Assembly (NCBI GenBank): GCA_020355145.1
Contig: CP070660.1
Location: 207,174-213,639, forward strand
DNA from: Deltaproteobacteria bacterium
Lineage (GTDB): Bacteria > Desulfobacterota > DSM-4660 > Desulfatiglandales > B25-G16
DNA: 6,466 nt
Reading direction: 5' to 3'
The notes beneath the pieces are model-generated. The model saw only the letters and a program-made list of their open reading frames with translations, did not search any database and was not told the DNA's origin. This document shows, one piece after another, positions 1 through 3,890 of this stretch (its first letter is position 1; each line of letters begins with the position of its first letter). The position numbers and the translations under genes are program-made.

Positions 1-11
1 ATCAGTGGCAT
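1..11 (-). CDS. Probable 5' end of a gene running off the left edge
   Basis: On the minus strand an ATG at 11-9 is preceded by a strong Shine-Dalgarno sequence, GGAGGAG at about 21-15, four bases upstream. Only the first three codons (Met-Pro-Leu) are inside the window, so the product cannot be identified. It lies 113 bases downstream of the ferritin-like gene on the same strand and could be the next gene of the same transcript. The call rests on start-site context alone and could be chance. Confidence 0.35.
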
Positions 12-68
12 ACTCTCCTCCAGTTAAACAAGTTTTACTGATACTACACGCGGATGCGCTGTTTCCGA

Positions 69-84
69 AAGGCTGAATCGCCTT
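69..84. other. Short stem-loop downstream of the ferritin-like gene
   Basis: AAGGC and GCCTT (69-73 and 80-84) form a perfect 5-bp stem around a 6-base loop in the 113-bp gap after the ferritin-like stop. There is no T run after it on either strand, so it is not a standard intrinsic terminator. It could be an mRNA-end or processing structure, or chance. Confidence 0.25.
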
Positions 85-124
85 GAGGAAATTGGCCTCT
101 CCCTCGTAAAGAGCTTTCCAGCAG

Positions 125-628
125 CTATTTCCGGGTAGGTGCCAGCCTTCTGAGCTCCAGGGAAAGCTTCCTTAAGTGGTCTTTCTCCTCACAAACCAAC
201 TGACCAACAAATTCACGCCCCTTCTTGTCCTCAGTAGCATCTTGCATGGTGAGAAAGAAGATTATTGAATCCTTCTCAAACTGAATCCCAAGCCTCAGCA
301 CATCTTCAGGGTTTTTCACTCGAGATAATTTCCCTTCCACATCCAAATCCGATCTGAAGACGTGCATATCAGCCATCATCTGGAGGTATTGGTTCATCTC
401 ATGTTTAGGATCCCATACAGTATTCTCAGTAGCTGCTTTGGGCAGTTGAGCCTTCAGCTCAGTAAATGTCCTCAGGTGTTCGACCTCCTCTTGAGCAAGG
501 GAGGCGAAAAGCGCCTTTACATCAGGATTATCAAAGAGATCCATGGCCTTTTCGTAAAAGCGCTTTCCATTTTTCTCTATATCAATAGCTATTTGGAAAA
601 CCTCGTTTGCATTAAATCCGTAAATCAC
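125..628 (-). CDS. Ferritin-like diiron protein (rubrerythrin family, no rubredoxin domain)
   Basis: This 167-residue protein is predicted to be a cytoplasmic four-helix-bundle diiron protein. Two helix-pair repeats each carry a family metal signature: Glu18 with E48-x-x-H51 in the first half, and Glu118 with E148-x-x-H151 in the second. This matches the rubrerythrin/ferritin-like fold, whose members reduce peroxide or handle iron. Unlike rubrerythrin it ends after the second helix pair and has no CxxC zinc-ribbon/rubredoxin tail. A separate rubredoxin is encoded just upstream, ending 28 bases before this start, so the pair may act as a split rubrerythrin (inference). The start is GTG, because no in-frame ATG occurs before residue 28 and a G-rich Shine-Dalgarno (GGAGGGGG) lies about 7 bases upstream. 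It is the last complete gene of the minus-strand oxidative-stress operon. The substrate (peroxide or iron) cannot be decided from sequence. Confidence 0.85.
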   Translation of the reverse strand: MIYGFNANEVFQIAIDIEKNGKRFYEKAMDLFDNPDVKALFASLAQEEVEHLRTFTELKAQLPKAATENTVWDPKHEMNQYLQMMADMHVFRSDLDVEGKLSRVKNPEDVLRLGIQFEKDSIIFFLTMQDATEDKKGREFVGQLVCEEKDHLRKLSLELRRLAPTRK

Positions 629-656
629 AACAGTGCCCCCTCCTCATCCTCAATCA

Positions 657-815
657 CTATTCCTTTTCAAAATCATCCTTTGAGGCGCCGCACACTGGAC
701 AGGTCCAGTCATCTGGCAGATCATCAAAGGCGGTGCCAGCTGCTATTCCATTGTCTGGATCTCCCACAGCAGGATCATATACATAACCACAAACCGTACA
801 TACGTATCTATCCAT
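657..815 (-). CDS. rub: Rubredoxin (52 aa)
   Basis: This short gene encodes a classic rubredoxin, a one-electron carrier with a single iron bound by four cysteines. The protein begins MDRYVCTVCGYVYDP and has the two CxxCG knuckles at Cys6/Cys9 and Cys39/Cys42. It also has the conserved aromatic and glycine residues between them (YVYDPAVGDPDNGI, then F30 and W37) and an acidic C-terminus. Length is normal for the family. The ATG has an excellent Shine-Dalgarno, GGGAGGAGG, a few bases upstream. It sits between thiol peroxidase (61-bp gap) and the ferritin-like gene (28-bp gap) on the same strand. In anaerobes rubredoxin passes electrons from NAD(P)H:rubredoxin oxidoreductases to rubrerythrin and related diiron peroxidases, so its likely partners here are the two ferritin-fold proteins of this operon (inference). 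Identification is secure. Confidence 0.96.
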   Translation of the reverse strand: MDRYVCTVCGYVYDPAVGDPDNGIAAGTAFDDLPDDWTCPVCGASKDDFEKE

Positions 816-876
816 GTCTTCCTCCTCCCTCTTTCATCCTGGTAATGGCCTAAACATATACCAAGAAATCGGCATT

Positions 877-1392
877 TTACAGCAATCTCCTCACAGCATC
901 CAAGACTGTTTCATAGTCAGGCTCCTGCGTCAACTCCCTGACCAACTGAATATATCGAATCCTTCCCCCTCGATCCACCACGAATACGGCCCTTGCAAGC
1001 AGGCGCATCTCTTTTATCAAAACACCGAAGGCCTCTCCAAAAGCAGCATAGCGGTGATCGGAAAGCGTCGTCACCCTATTAACACCAGCTGCTCCACACC
1101 AGCGCTTTTGCGCAAAAGGCAGATCCATGCTGATTGTAAGTATAACCACATCAGAACCCAATCTTCCTGCCTCCTCATTAAACCTTCTGGTTTCCATATC
1201 ACAAACAGGTGTGTCTAGAGAAGGTACTGAAGAGATGACGCATACCTTGTCACGAAAGGAGGAAAGCTTGACAGATGAGAGATCATTATCCAGCATCTCG
1301 ACGTCAGGAGCTGGGTCACCTAACTTCAGTTCATCTCCTATCAAGGTGAGTGGGTCCCCTTTCATGGTTATCATGCCTGTACGCTCTTTCAT
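877..1392 (-). CDS. tpx: Thiol peroxidase (Tpx, atypical 2-Cys peroxiredoxin)
   Basis: This 171-residue protein reduces hydrogen peroxide and organic hydroperoxides in the cytoplasm using thiols, usually via thioredoxin. The Tpx pattern is clear: an N-terminal beta-hairpin region (KGDPLTLIGDELKLGDPAPD), then SVPSLDTPVC with the peroxidatic Cys64 and Thr61. The DLPFAQKRWCGA segment carries the resolving Cys99, and Arg134 in the LLARAVFVVD strand completes the active site. Cysteine spacing (35) is close to that of E. coli Tpx (61 and 95). An additional Cys51 is present. I chose the ATG at 1392-1390 because a GGAAGGGGGG Shine-Dalgarno lies just upstream and the ATG overlaps the regulator's TGA as ATGA, implying translational coupling. 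The frame stays open ten codons further upstream, inside the regulator gene, but that start lacks support and is longer than usual. No thioredoxin gene is visible nearby. Confidence 0.95.
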   Translation of the reverse strand: MKERTGMITMKGDPLTLIGDELKLGDPAPDVEMLDNDLSSVKLSSFRDKVCVISSVPSLDTPVCDMETRRFNEEAGRLGSDVVILTISMDLPFAQKRWCGAAGVNRVTTLSDHRYAAFGEAFGVLIKEMRLLARAVFVVDRGGRIRYIQLVRELTQEPDYETVLDAVRRLL

Positions 1393-1811
1393 TTTATCCC
1401 CCCCTTCCTGCATACGGGACATATCCCGAAAAACTCAACCCTGTGCCCTATTATACTATAATCGCTTACTTCACGAATAGCACTCTCGATGTTATCCGCC
1501 GGCTCAATTGGAGCATCCTCTACTCTGCCGCAATGGATACAACGAATGTGATAGTGGACTTTTGTATTGCCATTAAGCCGCATTTGACTGGACACGGGTC
1601 CAATTTTTTGTACCAAACCGTGGGTGGATAGGATCTCCAGGTTACGGTAGACGGTTCCCAAGCTTATCCGGGGAAGTCTCTTACGCACCATTTCATATAC
1701 CTCATCTGCCGTAGGATGGGTATTGAGCTTTTGGATTTCCTCCAGAATAACCCTGCGCTGATGCGTCATCCTGTATCTTCTTTCGGATCCAAAGAAATCT
1801 TCTGGGTTCAT
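1389..1811 (-). CDS. perR: Fur-family regulator, PerR-like peroxide sensor
   Basis: This 140-residue protein is a dimeric metal-dependent DNA-binding repressor of the Fur superfamily. It has an N-terminal winged helix with the recognition segment SLGTVYRNLEIL (50-61) and a C-terminal dimerisation domain. The structural zinc site is complete: Cys91/Cys94 (CIHC) and Cys131/Cys134 (CPVC). Aligned without gaps to Bacillus subtilis PerR, the regulatory metal ligands His37, His91, His93 and Asp104 correspond to His32, His86, His88 and Asp99. Asp85 is replaced by Asn80. The HPTADEVY segment around His32, and the neighbouring rubrerythrin and tpx genes, favour PerR over an iron-uptake Fur. The ATG at 1811-1809 is preferred: GGAG lies about 10 bases upstream and it follows the peroxiredoxin-remnant stop by 7 bases. 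An in-frame TTG at 1835 has its Shine-Dalgarno too close. It probably autoregulates the operon. Confidence 0.88.
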   Translation of the reverse strand: MNPEDFFGSERRYRMTHQRRVILEEIQKLNTHPTADEVYEMVRKRLPRISLGTVYRNLEILSTHGLVQKIGPVSSQMRLNGNTKVHYHIRCIHCGRVEDAPIEPADNIESAIREVSDYSIIGHRVEFFGICPVCRKGGIK

Positions 1812-1818
1812 AAGCTTA

Positions 1819-1983
1819 TCACTCCAGCCTTTCAAGCTCCTTTACCCGGAACTCAAGGCGAGGCCTCTTGTTGATATCGTTCACGCCAATATATCGAATG
1901 ATCCCTTTCTTGTCGATTACAAAAAGTACCCTTTCTGAGACCCCATTGGAGCGTAAGATACTCCTTCCTCTTCCTGCATCACT
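1819..1983 (-). pseudogene. C-terminal remnant of a peroxiredoxin (AhpC/TSA/Bcp type)
   Basis: Between rubrerythrin and the regulator, the minus strand has an open stretch of 54 codons ending in TGA at 1821-1819. It reads like the last third of an AhpC/TSA-family peroxiredoxin: an SDAGR segment, then ILRSNGVSERVLFVIDKKG, IIRYIGVNDINKRP and a final amphipathic helix. The thioredoxin-fold N-terminus with the peroxidatic cysteine is missing, and no cysteine remains. No ATG, GTG or TTG occurs in this frame before codon 34, and an in-frame TAG lies just upstream, within the end of rubrerythrin. The resemblance starts almost exactly at the rubrerythrin stop codon, as if a deletion removed the first part of the gene. 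It lies in the -1 frame relative to rubrerythrin. Family assignment is from motif recall. A sequencing or assembly deletion is an alternative explanation. Confidence 0.75.
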
Positions 1984-2492
1984 TACTCTACCCTAAAGAA
2001 TGCGGTGGATTTTGCACTGCATACAGGACATCTCTCCGGTGGCTTGTTCTCACAGGTATAGCCACACACAGAGCAGACATAGTAGTCCACCTCTTTGAGA
2101 CTACTCAGGTTATCCAGGGCCTTCTGGTAAAGAATGGCGTGGATTTTCTCGACCTCATTGGCATAGGTAAAACTTCTCTCCGCTGCCTTGTTGCCCTCCT
2201 CTTTGGCATCCTCAATCATAGCCGGATACATTTTCCTGAATTCATAGGTTTCTCCTGAGATAGCCTCTTTGAGGTTTTCGGCTGTACTCTTGACTCCCCC
2301 AAGGACACGAAGATGTGCATGGGCATGGACAGTTTCTGCCTCGGCCGCCGCCCTGAAAAGTTTTGCAATATCTGGATAGCCCTCTTTGTCCGCCTGTTTG
2401 GCAAAGGCAAGGTAACTCCGGTTGGCCTGGGATTCACCCGCAAAAGCGGATTCCAGGTCTTTTTCTGTTTTACTTCCCTTTAATTCAGCCAT
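1983..2492 (-). CDS. rbr: Rubrerythrin
   Basis: This 169-residue protein is a typical two-domain rubrerythrin, a cytoplasmic NADH-linked peroxidase of anaerobes that reduces hydrogen peroxide to water. The N-terminal four-helix domain carries diiron ligands Glu20, E53-x-x-H56, Glu81/Glu84 (ETYEF) and E115-x-x-H118. The C-terminal rubredoxin-like domain has Cys140/Cys143 (YVCSVCGY) and Cys155/Cys158 (CPVC), binding one iron. Electrons enter at this iron from rubredoxin or a reductase and pass to the diiron site of the partner subunit (known for the family). The ATG start has AGGAG 8 bases upstream. It is the first gene of the minus-strand operon that continues into the peroxiredoxin remnant, the PerR-like regulator, tpx, rubredoxin and a ferritin-like protein. 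The 103-bp upstream gap carries a possible operator. Length and motifs are standard and identification is firm. Confidence 0.96.
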   Translation of the reverse strand: MAELKGSKTEKDLESAFAGESQANRSYLAFAKQADKEGYPDIAKLFRAAAEAETVHAHAHLRVLGGVKSTAENLKEAISGETYEFRKMYPAMIEDAKEEGNKAAERSFTYANEVEKIHAILYQKALDNLSSLKEVDYYVCSVCGYTCENKPPERCPVCSAKSTAFFRVE

Positions 2493-2555
2493 TTATATAT
2501 CTCCTATTTTCTCTTGAAAAATTACACAAGAATGGTGGGTCTTATGGAGAATCAA

Positions 2556-2570
2556 TAGTTACGATTACTA
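2556..2570. promoter_or_regulatory. Candidate PerR/Fur-type operator upstream of rubrerythrin
   Basis: The 15-bp stretch TAGTTACGATTACTA is a 7-1-7 imperfect inverted repeat. Five of seven arm positions pair, including the perfect outer TAGT/ACTA. Size, symmetry and AT-richness resemble PerR boxes. It lies 63-77 bases upstream of the rubrerythrin start, between weak minus-strand -35-like (TTAATA, 2580-2575) and -10-like (TATTGA, 2557-2552) hexamers spaced by 17. The position fits repression by the PerR-like protein of the same operon. AT-rich DNA yields such repeats by chance, so this is tentative. Confidence 0.35.
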
Positions 2571-2595
2571 ATCTTATTAATCCAGGATAGACCTT

Positions 2596-3204
2596 TCAAG
2601 TATTTTCTTGGTAGTGAACCAATTCCATTCCTCCCCTATATGCCTCCTCTAAATATTCCGGATGCCTCAATACATCTCCCTCAAGATCCAAACCGCGATA
2701 CAAAAGAGACCGCCATAGCTCCACATCAAGGACATCCAAAAAATATCGAATGCTGAGGAGGGTCCCGTCAAAGAGCCTTTTTCCCCTGGTTGCTCCCACC
2801 GAAATGAAAAGCCCTTTACGTGTGGCATTATGCCTCCCAATAGGAGTCTTTTCCAGCCAATATCTCTTCACCCAAAAGGACTGACAGCGATCCATAAGAA
2901 TTTTAGTTTGGGCACTTACCGTATAGAAAAATATAGGGGAGGCCAACATCAAACCATGGCATGCTAAAATCTGGTCATAAACCCTCTGAAAATCATCCTG
3001 GATCACACACCGACCTGTCTCCTTACAGCCATAAATCTCAAGGCAGGGGGACATCTTCAGATCACGAAGCACCACCTCTTCCACCTCAGCGCCTGCCTCG
3101 ACAGCTCCCTGAACAGCCCTTTTGAGCAACAAGGATGTATTTCCCTTTCTACGTGGGCTACCATAGATAGCAAGAATTCTAACCATTTTGGACCCATTCT
3201 TCAC
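2596..3204 (-). CDS. Flavodoxin-fold NAD(P)H-dependent FMN oxidoreductase, iron-sulfur-flavoprotein-like
   Basis: This 202-residue protein belongs to the NADPH-dependent FMN reductase/iron-sulfur flavoprotein family. The FMN phosphate loop GSPRRKGNTS spans residues 15-24, after a first beta strand (VRILAIY). The SPIFFYTVSAQTKILMDR segment (89-106) is the second typical flavin-binding region. Between them lies SPCLEIYGCKETGRC followed by VIQDDF (52-72), where Isf proteins bind a 4Fe-4S cluster. Here only three cysteines (54, 60, 66) occur, at x5 spacing, so a classical compact cluster motif is absent. The start is uncertain: GTG at 3204 overlaps the stop of a short upstream ORF and lacks its own Shine-Dalgarno, and an ATG at 3186 also lacks one. 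Its job is probably electron transfer or reduction of quinones or oxidants. It lies 103 bp upstream of rubrerythrin on the same strand and may feed the peroxide-reducing system (inference). Confidence 0.82.
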   Translation of the reverse strand: MKNGSKMVRILAIYGSPRRKGNTSLLLKRAVQGAVEAGAEVEEVVLRDLKMSPCLEIYGCKETGRCVIQDDFQRVYDQILACHGLMLASPIFFYTVSAQTKILMDRCQSFWVKRYWLEKTPIGRHNATRKGLFISVGATRGKRLFDGTLLSIRYFLDVLDVELWRSLLYRGLDLEGDVLRHPEYLEEAYRGGMELVHYQENT

Positions 3205-3275
3205 ATGGCCATTTGCAGCGGAAAGTATACATGATTGTTAAAACTTATAGAAGAGGTAATTTTGCTCAGGGTCAT
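3201..3275 (-). CDS. Possible 24-codon leader ORF coupled to the flavoprotein gene
   Basis: On the minus strand an ATG at 3275-3273 follows AAGGGAGG with a 5-base spacer, one of the best ribosome binding sites in the window. The frame runs 24 codons (beginning MTLSKITSSISF) and ends with TGA at 3203-3201. That stop overlaps the GTG start of the flavoprotein gene by 4 bases (GTGA). This would explain why the flavoprotein start has no Shine-Dalgarno of its own: ribosomes finishing the leader could reinitiate there. The peptide has no motif I recognise, no cysteines and no signal-peptide character. It may be a real micro-gene, a regulatory leader, or a chance start. Confidence 0.4.
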   Translation of the reverse strand: MTLSKITSSISFNNHVYFPLQMAM

Positions 3276-3323
3276 CAAAACCTCCCTTGTTAGTTTAGCC
3301 TGAGATACCAAAATAGAAATAAC

Positions 3324-3352
3324 TTGCATCTTGAGAAGGTAGTTCTTAAAAT
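3324..3352 (+). promoter_or_regulatory. Candidate sigma70-type promoter for the small heat-shock gene
   Basis: TTGCAT (3324-3329) and TAAAAT (3347-3352) are separated by exactly 17 bases, with the -10 matching the consensus at five of six positions and the -35 at three. Transcription would begin near 3359, giving a leader of about 40 bases before the start codon at 3400. A good sigma32-type element (CTTGAAA with CCCCAT at 13-14 spacing) was not found. CTTGAGA at 3330-3336 has no matching downstream half, and no CIRCE repeat was seen. The rest of this 3207-3399 divergent region holds only the leader ORF on the other strand. Confidence 0.4.
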
Positions 3353-3399
3353 GCCTGTATTGGAGTAAACTTTCCGCAGGATAACAAGGAGGCCTAATC

Positions 3400-3846
3400 A
3401 TGCCAGGGCTAATCATATGGAAGAATCAGGAAATCGATAAATTGAGGAGGGACATGGACCGTCTCTTTGCCAGGGTAAGGGACGATTTTGGTATGCCCCT
3501 CTTCCCAAGAATTGCCAGGGATGTCCCTTCCATAGACCTATCAGAGACAGAAGACGATCTGATTATCAAGGTCGAAATTCCAGGTATAGATCCAGAGGAT
3601 TTGGATATCTCCATTGCTGGGGATATCCTGAGCATTAAGGGAGAGATGAAACAGGGGTTCATTGAAGAGAGTGAAGATTATCATCAAATGGAAAGGAGAT
3701 ATGGCTCTTTCTCTCGTACTATCCAACTCCCCTGTCGAGTAATGATCGAGGATGTAGAGGCCACCTATAAGAAAGGTATATTGAATATCGTTATGCCTAA
3801 ATGTAAGCCCGAGACAGCTCGTGCACTAAAGATCAAGGTAAAGTAG
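3400..3846 (+). CDS. hsp20: Small heat-shock protein, Hsp20/alpha-crystallin family
   Basis: This 148-residue cytoplasmic holdase binds unfolding proteins without ATP and keeps them refoldable or degradable. The variable N-terminal arm (1-42) contains an amphipathic helix (DKLRRDMDRLFARV). The alpha-crystallin beta-sandwich follows, from about 43 to 137, with VPSIDLSETEDDLIIKVEIPGI and the family signature A121-x4-G-I-L (residues 126-128), then NIVMPK. The C-terminal tail has an I-x-V anchor (Ile145/Val147) used for oligomer assembly. Length is typical. The ATG at 3400 has a strong AAGGAGG seven bases upstream. The gene diverges from the flavoprotein and is followed after 44 bases by a Lon-family protease on the same strand, which implies an operon pairing a chaperone with a protease. 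Identification is firm. Confidence 0.95.
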   Translation: MPGLIIWKNQEIDKLRRDMDRLFARVRDDFGMPLFPRIARDVPSIDLSETEDDLIIKVEIPGIDPEDLDISIAGDILSIKGEMKQGFIEESEDYHQMERRYGSFSRTIQLPCRVMIEDVEATYKKGILNIVMPKCKPETARALKIKVK

Positions 3847-3890
3847 TTCATCCAACCAAGGACTTAAGGAGAAGATTGAGGAGATCACAG

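Noticed and set aside
362..1218. Long plus-strand open frames opposite the ferritin-like, rubredoxin and tpx genes
   Set aside because: They are antisense to well-supported genes, show low-complexity Ser/His/Pro-rich translations and have no domain resemblance.
1393..1422. Ten-codon N-terminal extension of thiol peroxidase starting upstream of the chosen ATG
   Set aside because: It lies inside the regulator gene, has no ribosome binding site, and makes the protein longer than usual for Tpx, while the ATG at 1392 has a strong site and an ATGA overlap.
1917..1982. Short minus-strand frame beginning GTG-ATG right after the rubrerythrin stop (21 codons)
   Set aside because: It overlaps the peroxiredoxin-like frame, has no recognisable content, and reads as the wrong frame of the remnant.
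3330..3360. CTTGAGA as a heat-shock sigma32 -35 element before hsp20
   Set aside because: No CCCCAT-like -10 element occurs at the required 13-14 base spacing; the sigma70-like pair fits better.
3276..3416. Upstream extension of the 24-codon leader frame to 71 codons
   Set aside because: The extension crosses the hsp20 promoter, ribosome binding site and start in antisense and has no ribosome binding site of its own. Only the inner ATG at 3275 is supported.
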